A DNA stretch of 8,131 bases from Pseudomonadota bacterium (GCA_009928265.1 RFPR01000090.1:1-8131); one strand, 5' to 3'; positions 1 through 5,845 are shown, numbered from the stretch's first letter. The notes: generated from the sequence alone by a model not told the origin. Made by a program: numbers and translations.

Positions 1-357
1 CACTGGCTCTACCGTGTGGACGGGACCAGCCACTACCACATGCTCTATCATCAATCCGACCCCGGCTTCCTGCGTTACTGGCAGTCCATTTCCCGCCGCG
101 AGGAGAAGGGGATGGTGCTCTCGATGTTCGGAAGCGGATCGCTCTGGTCGAGGGAGGCCTTTCTAGCCATCGCCTCAAGGACACAGCAAATTCCCTGTTA
201 TCTGGAGTTGTACCTTCCCACACTGGCCCATCACCTCGGCTACCGGGTGAGATGCTGGGATGAGTCGCGCCACATGATCTCCAATCTGCCCTCCCGGAAA
301 TTCACGGTTGATGAGGCCAAAAGCAGGAATTGTCTGACCATTCACCCCGTGAAATGA
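1..357 (+). CDS. Probable glycosyltransferase, C-terminal part (5' end outside window)
   Basis: The frame is open from the first base and ends at TGA 355-357, so this is the last 118 residues of a longer protein. I see a soluble segment with no membrane helix. It carries a G-S-x-x-x-SREAFLAIA stretch (about residues 45-58), then PCYLELYLPTLAHHLGYRV (about 65-83), and finishes with HPVK at the very C-terminus. Acidic Glu/Leu followed by a 'LGYRV' strand and a terminal HPVK is a layout I associate with GT-A-fold nucleotide-sugar transferases acting on surface polysaccharide, but the family cannot be fixed from the tail alone. Its location directly upstream of epsI and exosortase genes fits an exopolysaccharide role. 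An ATG overlaps its stop (ATGA 354-357) and opens a mini-frame leading to epsI. The reading frame is certain; the function is a modest-confidence inference. Confidence 0.55.
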   Translation, partial: HWLYRVDGTSHYHMLYHQSDPGFLRYWQSISRREEKGMVLSMFGSGSLWSREAFLAIASRTQQIPCYLELYLPTLAHHLGYRVRCWDESRHMISNLPSRKFTVDEAKSRNCLTIHPVK

Positions 358-428
358 AACGGAGCAGGCTAAGAATCGGATTGATGATCTCACCCCGCCG
401 AGTGAGATTGTGCTGGTCCAAGGCATAA
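354..428 (+). CDS. Possible 24-codon mini-ORF bridging glycosyltransferase and epsI
   Basis: An ATG at 354 overlaps the upstream stop as ATGA and opens a 24-codon frame that begins MKRSRLRIGL and is rich in arginine. It ends in two in-frame stops (TAATAA, 426-431), 11 bases before the ATG at 443. The peptide matches nothing I recognise. It could be a leader peptide that carries ribosomes across the gap for reinitiation at epsI, or a chance frame. It contains the inverted repeat at 387-408, so ribosomes reading it would open that hairpin. The similar bridging frames at 2117-2179 and 3399-3491 are the main reason for listing it. Confidence 0.25.
   Translation: MKRSRLRIGLMISPRRVRLCWSKA
387..408 (+). 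promoter_or_regulatory. Perfect 7-bp inverted repeat before epsI
   Basis: ATCTCAC (387-393) and GTGAGAT (402-408) are perfect reverse complements separated by the 8-base loop CCCGCCGA. There is no T-run afterwards, so it does not look like an intrinsic terminator. It could be an RNA hairpin in the leader of epsI or a protein-binding dyad. If formed, it would bury the weak Shine-Dalgarno-like GAGTGAG ahead of the GTG at 410, which favours the ATG at 443 as the epsI start. Confidence 0.35.
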
Positions 429-442
429 TAAGTCACAACGCG

Positions 443-1123
443 ATGTCCGCCAGCAACCCCTTTCTCCGCATTGCAGTCGTTGTCATCCTGTCCTTTGTGA
501 CAGTTATTTCCTTCCGCTTCACTGCCATGCCGACCTCTGCCGGGGGGGAGGGTGTCATCATGAGTCTCCCCACGGCAATTGGTCTCTTCAATGGGCGCGA
601 TCAGGAGACCTCCGAAGGAGAGCGCACGGTTCTGCCCAAGGACACCGAGATCATCAAGAAGGCGTACACGAATCCGTCCGGGGAAATCATCAATGCCCAG
701 ATCGTGCTCTCCGGCGCCGAGAAACGCAGCATTCACCGTCCCGAACTCTGTCTTCCTGCCCAAGGTTGGTCGATCAACGGACGGCAGTATCTGCCGGTAA
801 AGCTGTCCGATGGACGAACCATCACCGTGATGTGCGACACCATTACCAGGCAGGTCGAGGTCGCCCCCGGTGTCAGCAAGCCTCTCACCAGCCTGTTTTG
901 CTATTGGTTCGTAGGGGACGGAACAAGCACTGCCTCGCATGCCATGAGGATCCTGCTCACGAGTTGGGACCGCGTGATCCATCACAAGAATCACCGCTGG
1001 GCCTACATCGCGGTGAGCGCCCCGGTACTCGAGGGGTTCCTTCCTAAAGGGAAAAATGTCACTGCCACCCAGACCATGATTTCGGATTTTATCGCACAGA
1101 TTGCACCGAGGATCATGAAATGA
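443..1123 (+). CDS. epsI: EpsI-family exosortase-associated protein
   Basis: The product is 226 residues from the ATG at 443; a GTG at 410 in the same frame would add 11. One hydrophobic segment near the N-terminus (about residues 8-25) acts as a signal anchor, leaving an extracytoplasmic domain. The family hallmark is RSIHRPELCLPAQGW (95-109), with His98 and Cys103 in the H-x-P-E-x-C-x-P context. It is followed by FCYWFVGDG (152-160) and a late W-A-Y-I-A-V strand (186-191). EpsI-type proteins (DUF3485) accompany exosortases, as a separate gene or fused to the enzyme's C-terminus, in bacteria that make PEP-CTERM-like sorted proteins and exopolysaccharide; their exact biochemical role is not settled. 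Here the gene precedes the exosortase and overlaps it by ATGA at 1120-1123. Neither candidate start has a good ribosome binding site, since AAGG at 420-423 lies 19 bases from 443. Family assignment is firm; the start is uncertain. Confidence 0.88.
   Translation: MSASNPFLRIAVVVILSFVTVISFRFTAMPTSAGGEGVIMSLPTAIGLFNGRDQETSEGERTVLPKDTEIIKKAYTNPSGEIINAQIVLSGAEKRSIHRPELCLPAQGWSINGRQYLPVKLSDGRTITVMCDTITRQVEVAPGVSKPLTSLFCYWFVGDGTSTASHAMRILLTSWDRVIHHKNHRWAYIAVSAPVLEGFLPKGKNVTATQTMISDFIAQIAPRIMK
1108..1112 (+). promoter_or_regulatory. Ribosome binding site of the exosortase gene
   Basis: GAGGA ends 7 bases before the ATG at 1120, inside the 3' end of epsI. It supports the ATG that overlaps the epsI stop over the second ATG at 1123, which lies 10 bases away. 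Confidence 0.6.
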
Positions 1124-2136
1124 TGACAAATCCTGCCCCGAGTTCACCCCGTCTCTTTTTCCGGGATCCCTTGGTTTTTCTTTCGGTAACAATTCTTGGA
1201 ATTCTTTGCCTCCTCCTGTCGGTACAGTACAGCTACGGAATCGGAACAACCACGTACTCTCTGGCCCAGTATATTTGGCGGACTTGGAACGAGAGCGAGG
1301 ACATGGGGCACGGCATGATCGTGGTGCCGGCTGCTTTGTTCCTGATCTACCATGACCGTGAAAGGCTTCTTTCGATCACTCCCAAGACGGGTTGGGGAGG
1401 TTTAGTATTTCTGATCATCGGGTTGCTGATCTACTGGTGCGGTCATTTGGCCGATGTCACCTTTGCGGGCCTTCTCAGCCTGATTGTTATTCTGGCTGGA
1501 ACTGTCTGGTGGTTGCTGGGATGGAAATTCCTGAAAGCATTATCCTTTCCCATTGCCTTCCTGATTTTTGCCATACCGTTTCCCGGTCTCGACTCCATGG
1601 TGGCGCTTCCCCTGCGATATCTCATGTCGAAACTCGGCGTGGTGATCCTGAATCTCCTCGGTGTGCCCGTGGTGCTTGTGGGTACGGGGATTCTCTCGGC
1701 TCCTGATGCGGCCCAGCATCTTGCTACGGGTCAGAAATTTGCCGTGGACGTGGCTAATCCCTGCAGCGGCATTAGATCGCTCTTTGCGCTGATGATGGTT
1801 GGAGCTCTCTTCGCGCATTTCACGCTCAAGGGAACATGGAGAAAGTGGGCGCTTTTTCTCTGCACCCCGCCGCTGGCGATTGCGGGAAATCTGGCGCGCA
1901 TTCTGATGCTGACCATCGGCACCGTTGCCTTTGGAAGTGAATTTGCCCTCGGTAAAAATCCTCTGGAGCATCCCTCCTGGTTCCACATGCTTGCCGGTTA
2001 CCTCGTTTTCATCGTGGCCCTGTTGGGGATGATGGGAGTTGCATCGCTTCTAGGCCGCACGCCCAGAGTTGCCCTAAAGCCATCCCTCCAGACCACTGAT
2101 CCGGATGTCTTGGATCATGATGAAGACCGCTATTAG
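1120..2136 (+). CDS. Exosortase/archaeosortase-family transpeptidase
   Basis: This 338-residue polytopic membrane protein has about eight hydrophobic segments spread over residues 15-312 and a short charged cytosolic tail (about 313-338). Exosortases cleave a short C-terminal tripartite sorting signal (motif, helix, basic cluster) from exported proteins and transfer the protein to an envelope acceptor. The three active-site positions of the family are all in place: Cys215 in ANPCSGIRSL, Arg260 in GNLARILML, and His289 in HMLAGYLVF, which matches the usual H-x3-G pattern. The gene overlaps epsI by ATGA and has a good ribosome binding site at 1108-1112. I cannot assign a numbered exosortase subtype by eye. 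No substrate with a recognisable sorting tail lies in the window, so the targets must be elsewhere in the genome. Function at family level is confident; the recognised motif is unknown. Confidence 0.93.
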   Translation: MMTNPAPSSPRLFFRDPLVFLSVTILGILCLLLSVQYSYGIGTTTYSLAQYIWRTWNESEDMGHGMIVVPAALFLIYHDRERLLSITPKTGWGGLVFLIIGLLIYWCGHLADVTFAGLLSLIVILAGTVWWLLGWKFLKALSFPIAFLIFAIPFPGLDSMVALPLRYLMSKLGVVILNLLGVPVVLVGTGILSAPDAAQHLATGQKFAVDVANPCSGIRSLFALMMVGALFAHFTLKGTWRKWALFLCTPPLAIAGNLARILMLTIGTVAFGSEFALGKNPLEHPSWFHMLAGYLVFIVALLGMMGVASLLGRTPRVALKPSLQTTDPDVLDHDEDRY

Positions 2137-2179
2137 CGAATTTCGCGGAGGGGTTTCAGGTTCCCGCACATCGCGATGA
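2117..2179 (+). CDS. Possible 20-codon mini-ORF bridging exosortase and GT4
   Basis: An ATG at 2117 inside the exosortase 3' end opens a frame starting MMKTAISEFRGG. It crosses the whole 39-base gap and stops at TGA 2177-2179, overlapping the glycosyltransferase ATG as ATGA (2176-2179). The best Shine-Dalgarno-like sequence in the gap, GGAGGGG (2147-2153), lies 22 bases before that ATG, too far for ordinary initiation. Translation through the mini-frame with reinitiation at 2176 is therefore a reasonable alternative. The peptide has no recognisable function, and chance occurrence cannot be excluded. Confidence 0.25.
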   Translation: MMKTAISEFRGGVSGSRTSR

Positions 2180-3402
2180 AAAACGCGCTTCTTGCCTCTC
2201 CGGGTGGTGGAAAGAGGACAAGGGTTCTGCAGTTGTTTTCGCGTTATCGCGATTTTGGGGGAGAGGAGGGGAGTGTCTATCGCATTGGTGATGCCCTTCA
2301 CCGAAATTTCGATGTGGGTTTCTTCCTGACCTCCAGCGCTGATGCCTTTTCTGGAGATGTCATTTATCAGGGAGTGTCGGTCCTAAAGGCCTTTTCCAAC
2401 TGGAGTGTGCTCAGCCAGTTGAAGCGGTATCAGCAGTTGGGAGGCTATGAAATCTGGCTGATTCATAATGTCTTTCCGGCCATGTCTCCTGCGGTGTACG
2501 AGTTGGGATTTCGTCTGGGGATTCCCATTGTCCAGTATCTCCACAACTATCGGATGGGTTGCGTGAACGGCTTCTTTCTCAATCACGGGGAGCCGTGTCA
2601 GACCTGTATGGATGGCAATTTCAGCAAGGCCTTTCGCACGGCCTGCTGGCACGGTAGCCACATCCAAAGCGGGGTCATGGGGATGATCACGGCCCGGGCG
2701 AGGGGAATGGATCTTTTTCACCGGATCAGCCACTGGATCGCCATCAGCGAAGCGCAGAAACGGGAGCATGTCGCCATGGGAATACCGGAGGAACGGATCA
2801 CTGTGGTTCCTCATTTTTATGAATCTGAGGAAATTGCCGCTCCGCCCACAAGTAGTGAGGGCGACGCCCTCTATGTCGGCAGGCTTTCCCCGGAAAAGGG
2901 AGTGGATCGGCTGATCCGTGCCTGGAAACTCATCCAGAATTGCGGCAGGACGCTCTGGATCGTCGGGGAAGGGCCAGAGCGCCTCCGGTTGCAGGCCATG
3001 ATTCGCGAGGAGAAAATCGCCAATATCCGGTTCACCGGATTCCTCAATCAACAGGAAATGGCTGAAATCTGGACCAAGTCATCATGCAGTATCGTTCCGT
3101 CGATCTGGAAGGAACCATTCGGAATGGTTGTCCTGGAGGCATGGGCCAAAGGACGCCCAGTCGTCGCGCATCGCATCGGAGCGCTTCCTGAAATCATTGG
3201 CGATGGGGTAGATGGACTCCTCGTTCCCGAAAACTCTTCCGGGGAATTAGCTAAGGCGATTCTGTTTCTCTTGGAAAACCCCGCCAGAGCAGGCCAGATG
3301 GGGCGGGCTGGATTGGAAAAGTTGAAAGAGCGCTATTCTAGGAACGTCTGGATGGATGCCATCAAGCCTGTTTTCTCAAACTTAACGCGGATGAAGGCAT
3401 GA
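2176..3402 (+). CDS. GT4-family (GT-B fold) glycosyltransferase
   Basis: This 408-residue soluble protein has the normal length for a GT4 enzyme, which moves a sugar from a nucleotide-sugar donor to a growing glycan at the cytoplasmic face of the membrane. The N-terminal acceptor domain starts with VLQLFSRYRDFGGEE (17-31), including the Gly-Gly turn near the donor site. The C-terminal donor domain carries ALYVGRLSPEKGVDRLI (231-247), the IVGEGPER strand-loop (262-269) and the E-x7-E motif EPFGMVVLE (Glu313, Glu321). A four-cysteine insert (Cys129, Cys141, Cys144, Cys157) follows HNYRMGC in the N-domain; similar Cys-rich inserts occur in one GT4 branch and may bind zinc. Donor and acceptor are not predictable. 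The gene lies 39 bases after the exosortase, which points to surface-glycan synthesis. No better in-frame start precedes VLQLF than the ATG at 2176. Confidence 0.9.
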   Translation: MKNALLASPGGGKRTRVLQLFSRYRDFGGEEGSVYRIGDALHRNFDVGFFLTSSADAFSGDVIYQGVSVLKAFSNWSVLSQLKRYQQLGGYEIWLIHNVFPAMSPAVYELGFRLGIPIVQYLHNYRMGCVNGFFLNHGEPCQTCMDGNFSKAFRTACWHGSHIQSGVMGMITARARGMDLFHRISHWIAISEAQKREHVAMGIPEERITVVPHFYESEEIAAPPTSSEGDALYVGRLSPEKGVDRLIRAWKLIQNCGRTLWIVGEGPERLRLQAMIREEKIANIRFTGFLNQQEMAEIWTKSSCSIVPSIWKEPFGMVVLEAWAKGRPVVAHRIGALPEIIGDGVDGLLVPENSSGELAKAILFLLENPARAGQMGRAGLEKLKERYSRNVWMDAIKPVFSNLTRMKA

Positions 3403-3491
3403 TCATGGGAAAGAGATACTTTGATACTCATGAACTTCGCCGTTTTGTCTTTGCTTGCTTAGGAGTACGACTATTTCCCAAAAACGCATGA
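3399..3491 (+). CDS. Possible 30-codon mini-ORF bridging GT4 and the PAS protein
   Basis: An ATG at 3399 overlaps the GT4 stop as ATGA (3399-3402). The 30-codon frame begins MIMGKRYFDTHELRRF and ends at TGA 3489-3491, which overlaps the next ATG as ATGA (3488-3491). It therefore fills the gap between two larger genes with coupling-type overlaps at both ends. It has a basic centre with a short aromatic stretch (FVFACLG) and no recognisable family. The nearest Shine-Dalgarno-like sequence to the downstream gene, AGGAG (3461-3465), is 22 bases from the 3488 ATG, so reinitiation after this frame may be how the next gene is translated. It could be a real small protein, a coupling leader or coincidence. 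Confidence 0.35.
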   Translation: MIMGKRYFDTHELRRFVFACLGVRLFPKNA

Positions 3492-4204
3492 GTTTGAACC
3501 GCCGCAAGTTCGACTGGGTGGGGGTAGCCGTCATTCCATTTTCCTATCTTCTCGTCGTCCTGTTGATCGATGCCACAACGGCTCGCAGCACCATCACTCC
3601 TCTTTTCGGGATTATCGGGTTGCTTGTTCTTTCATTCTGCCTGACTCCGCGGGCCATGACCTTTTGGGCGGCCGTCTATTCGGTGACCGTGGTGGCGATT
3701 TTCATGAGCCCAATGCTCTTTCATTTCCTGAATAAGGAAGCTCCTGCGGGTGATGGACTGACCCCGCTTGTGAGAAGTGCAACGTTCGTTGTTGGAGCGG
3801 TCATCTCCACTCTTTTTTGCCGGGTGCAATACCGTCTCAATCAGAGCAACACCGGGTTGATCCATATGCTGGAAGAGATTCCGTTACCTGTGATCACCTC
3901 CGATCAGGATGGGCGGATTCATTTTGCAAATAGGTCTGCTGCGTTGATCACCGGTCTGTCCGCAAAAGAATTACGCGGGATACTGTTTTTCGACCTGTTC
4001 GCCGACAAGGATCGTCAGGGTGCCACCATTGCGGATTATCTCAGAAGGTTTTCTTCGTCTCATATCGAGGAACCGATTTTTCTGAAATGTCAGGGAACGA
4101 ATTATCTGGGTTCCGCCCGAATGATAGATACCTCAAGCCCAAGGCTGCTCATGATCGTTCTCAGTAGAGATAATGCCGCCGGTTTCGTCCCACCCAACAC
4201 CTAA
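3488..4204 (+). CDS. Membrane-anchored PAS-domain protein without an output domain
   Basis: From the ATG at 3488 the product has 238 residues. Four hydrophobic segments (about 10-28, 36-52, 58-80, 95-112) form a membrane module. A single PAS domain (about 122-227) follows, seen in EEIPLPVITSDQDGRIHFAN (129-148) and ITGLSAKELRGILFFDLF (154-171). PAS domains bind small ligands or cofactors or mediate dimerisation, and normally drive an attached kinase, cyclase or receiver. Here the protein ends shortly after the PAS fold with no kinase, GGDEF, EAL or DNA-binding module. The start is ambiguous: a TTG at 3455 and an ATT at 3473 (7 bases after AGGAG) share the frame, but the ATG overlapping the preceding mini-frame's stop is the simplest choice. 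The 3' end overlaps the exonuclease gene by 32 bases. It is probably a sensory or scaffold protein for this operon; ligand and partner are unknown. Confidence 0.72.
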   Translation: MSLNRRKFDWVGVAVIPFSYLLVVLLIDATTARSTITPLFGIIGLLVLSFCLTPRAMTFWAAVYSVTVVAIFMSPMLFHFLNKEAPAGDGLTPLVRSATFVVGAVISTLFCRVQYRLNQSNTGLIHMLEEIPLPVITSDQDGRIHFANRSAALITGLSAKELRGILFFDLFADKDRQGATIADYLRRFSSSHIEEPIFLKCQGTNYLGSARMIDTSSPRLLMIVLSRDNAAGFVPPNT

Positions 4205-5228
4205 AAAGCCATTGCAATTTCCAGTGGTTCCATCCCGTTCCGCAGAGCGTCTTCTCCTCGTCGACGGGCATTACTATCTCTACCGCTCATTTTTCGCGAT
4301 CAGGGGACTGACGAATTCCAAGGGCGAGCCGACCAATGCAATCTACGGGTTTGTGAAGGCGTTACGCCGCATGATCTCCGATCTGAAGCCTGACTACGCG
4401 GCGGTCGTCTGGGATGCGGGACTGCCAGAGCGCCGTACCCAACTCCAGCCTGAGTACAAGCAGCATCGAGACGAGATGCCCGATGATCTGGAGGTCCAAC
4501 AAGACCCGATTCAGGAGATCGTTCCGCTTGTGGGCGCGGCGAGCATCTTTCTTGAGAACCATGAAGCCGATGACCTGATTGCCTCCTACGTGATTGATGC
4601 GAGGAAGAGTGGTATAGAGTGCGTTATTGCAACCAATGATAAGGACATCCTGCAGATGGTGGGAGAGGGGGTATCTGTTTACTCAACGGCCAAGAACGAT
4701 GTGGGCGAGGGGAATGGTGGTTTCAAATTACTGGGAATCGCGGAGGTCCGTGAGAAGTGGGGGGTCGATCCCCATCTCATTGCCGATGTCCTCGCTCTGA
4801 CAGGTGATGCCGCCGACAACATCCCGGGTGTTCCCGGTGTCGGTGGCAAGACCGCAGCCAAATGGATCACCCAGTATGGTTCTCTGGAGCGGATCCTCTC
4901 GGGCGAGGGGGTGGACCCAAAGGTGATCGAGAAGATCTCCTCATCCCTCCCCCAGATCGAAAGCAACCGACAGATGGTGGCCCTCGATCTTGACCTACCT
5001 CTGCCCCTGCCTATCAGTGCCATGAGGCTCTCCCCCGACTATCCAGCCTTGATTGCCGAACTCAAGCGCTGCAATTTTCGTTCCCTGACTGCAGAAGTGG
5101 AAAGGGAGGCAGCGAAATTTGGAGCTGGTAGATCGGAGCTAGAATCTAGCCCAGAGAAGAGCGAAAGGGTGATTGATGCCAAACTCCCAAACTCCCAACT
5201 TCCAACCCAAGGGGAGCTTTTCTCATGA
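4173..5228 (+). CDS. 5'-3' exonuclease (DNA polymerase I N-terminal domain type)
   Basis: This 351-residue protein corresponds to the FEN-like 5' nuclease domain of DNA polymerase I as a free-standing enzyme. Such nucleases remove flaps and RNA primers from DNA 5' ends using divalent metals. Visible motifs are LLLVDGHYYLYRSFFAI (27-43, metal-binding Asp31), NEGEPTNAIYGF-like substrate-binding residues around 48-60, the acidic cluster NHEADDLIA (129-137; Glu131, Asp133, Asp134), TNDKDILQMV (154-163; Asp156, Asp158), and the helix-hairpin-helix entry TGDAADNIPGVPGVGGKTA (210-228; Asp212, Asp215). The nuclease fold ends near 312; residues 313-351 are a low-complexity tail ending QGELFS, which resembles a beta-clamp-binding peptide. 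No polymerase domain follows. The start overlaps the PAS gene by 32 bases and the stop overlaps the regulator as ATGA. Whether the genome also has a full-length polA cannot be seen here. Confidence 0.93.
   Translation: MPPVSSHPTPKKPLQFPVVPSRSAERLLLVDGHYYLYRSFFAIRGLTNSKGEPTNAIYGFVKALRRMISDLKPDYAAVVWDAGLPERRTQLQPEYKQHRDEMPDDLEVQQDPIQEIVPLVGAASIFLENHEADDLIASYVIDARKSGIECVIATNDKDILQMVGEGVSVYSTAKNDVGEGNGGFKLLGIAEVREKWGVDPHLIADVLALTGDAADNIPGVPGVGGKTAAKWITQYGSLERILSGEGVDPKVIEKISSSLPQIESNRQMVALDLDLPLPLPISAMRLSPDYPALIAELKRCNFRSLTAEVEREAAKFGAGRSELESSPEKSERVIDAKLPNSQLPTQGELFS
5180..5203 (+). repeat. Short 8-bp direct repeats in the exonuclease tail
   Basis: CAAACTCC occurs twice back to back (5180-5187, 5188-5195), followed by a third, diverged copy CAACTTCC (5196-5203). 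An 8-base unit is not a multiple of three, so gain or loss of one copy would shift the reading frame in the last codons of the exonuclease. Confidence 0.55.
5211..5216 (+). promoter_or_regulatory. Ribosome binding site of the winged-helix regulator
   Basis: GGGGAG, preceded by AA, ends 8 bases before the ATG at 5225. It supports that start even though the ATG overlaps the exonuclease stop. Confidence 0.6.
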
Positions 5229-5845
5229 GGGCCTCGCTTGCTCTAGGAGCCGGTCGCGGCCCGAGGCTTGCCGTTTTGGAATCGGTGAAGAGGTTTCCTG
5301 GGGGGATCAGTGTCACTGATCTCTCTGAAGAACTCGGGATGAGTTACATGGGGGTAAAGGCTCACTGCATTGCACTTGAAAAATCGGGGCATCTGGAGAC
5401 CCGACGAGGGATTTCCAGCAAAGGGCGCCCGAAGCTGAACTATCGGCTTACCGAGGCCGGGGAGGACCTGTTCCGTGGTGCCGGAAACGATCTGACTCTG
5501 GCGATTCTAGGCGAGGCTGCCGGTCTCTTTGGACCAGCGGCTCCGCAAAAGCTTCTGATGATGTATTTTCGCACTGAAGGCGCCCGCTATGCGGCATTAA
5601 TCCGGGGTGATAATCTGGCGGACAAGATCGCCAGCTTTGCGAGGATTCGTGATTCCGAGGGGCGTATCTGCAGTCTGATCTCCGGTTCGCCTGCCGAGAT
5701 CCACGAGTGCCACGATTCCTTGGCAGACTTGCGGCGGGCCTATCCAGGGATCGATGCCATGGAGGAGGCGATGTTTTCCGAGGCTCTTGGAATCAATGTC
5801 CGCAGGGAGAGACGGGACGGCAGGACGATTTTTTTGATCGGCTAA
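5225..5845 (+). CDS. Winged-helix transcriptional regulator, SufR/COG2345-like
   Basis: This is a 206-residue soluble protein. Residues about 12-85 form a winged helix-turn-helix: ISVTDLSEELGMSYMGVKAH (28-47) spans the helix-turn-helix, and GRPKLNYRLTEAGEDLF (67-83) is the beta-wing and following helix with the GRP-x-x-x-Y-x-LT-x-x-G signature shared with SufR and related regulators. The C-terminal half matches SufR in outline: a long helical region and a terminal beta unit ending NVRRERRDGRTIFLIG. In SufR proteins that half holds an iron-sulfur cluster through conserved cysteines. Here only Cys149 and Cys162 remain in the C-terminal half, and the last ligand positions read 'GINVRRER' and 'RTIFLIG', so cluster binding looks lost. 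The gene is coupled to the exonuclease by ATGA and has a good ribosome binding site. No obvious target operator can be named. Confidence 0.82.
   Translation: MRASLALGAGRGPRLAVLESVKRFPGGISVTDLSEELGMSYMGVKAHCIALEKSGHLETRRGISSKGRPKLNYRLTEAGEDLFRGAGNDLTLAILGEAAGLFGPAAPQKLLMMYFRTEGARYAALIRGDNLADKIASFARIRDSEGRICSLISGSPAEIHECHDSLADLRRAYPGIDAMEEAMFSEALGINVRRERRDGRTIFLIG

Noticed and set aside
401..429. TATAAT-like CATAAT at 424-429 as an internal promoter for epsI
   Set aside because: No -35-like hexamer lies 16-18 bases upstream, and a GG-N10-GC sigma-54 pattern is also absent.
302..1249. Long minus-strand open frame (315 codons) opposite epsI
   Set aside because: It is antisense to a clear EpsI-family gene, gives a low-complexity hydrophilic translation with no recognisable domain, and has no convincing ribosome binding site.
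1540..1986. Minus-strand frame opposite the exosortase
   Set aside because: The translation is rich in Arg, His and Glu, as expected from the complement of membrane-helix codons.
2383..3051. Minus-strand open frame of 222 codons opposite the GT4 gene
   Set aside because: It lies wholly inside a well-supported GT4 gene and matches no family; it looks like a GC-driven shadow frame.
3421..3450. TTGATA (3421-3426) as the -35 box of a promoter before the PAS gene
   Set aside because: The hexamer 17-18 bases downstream (TTGTCT) is a poor -10, and continuous coupling of the frames argues for co-transcription.
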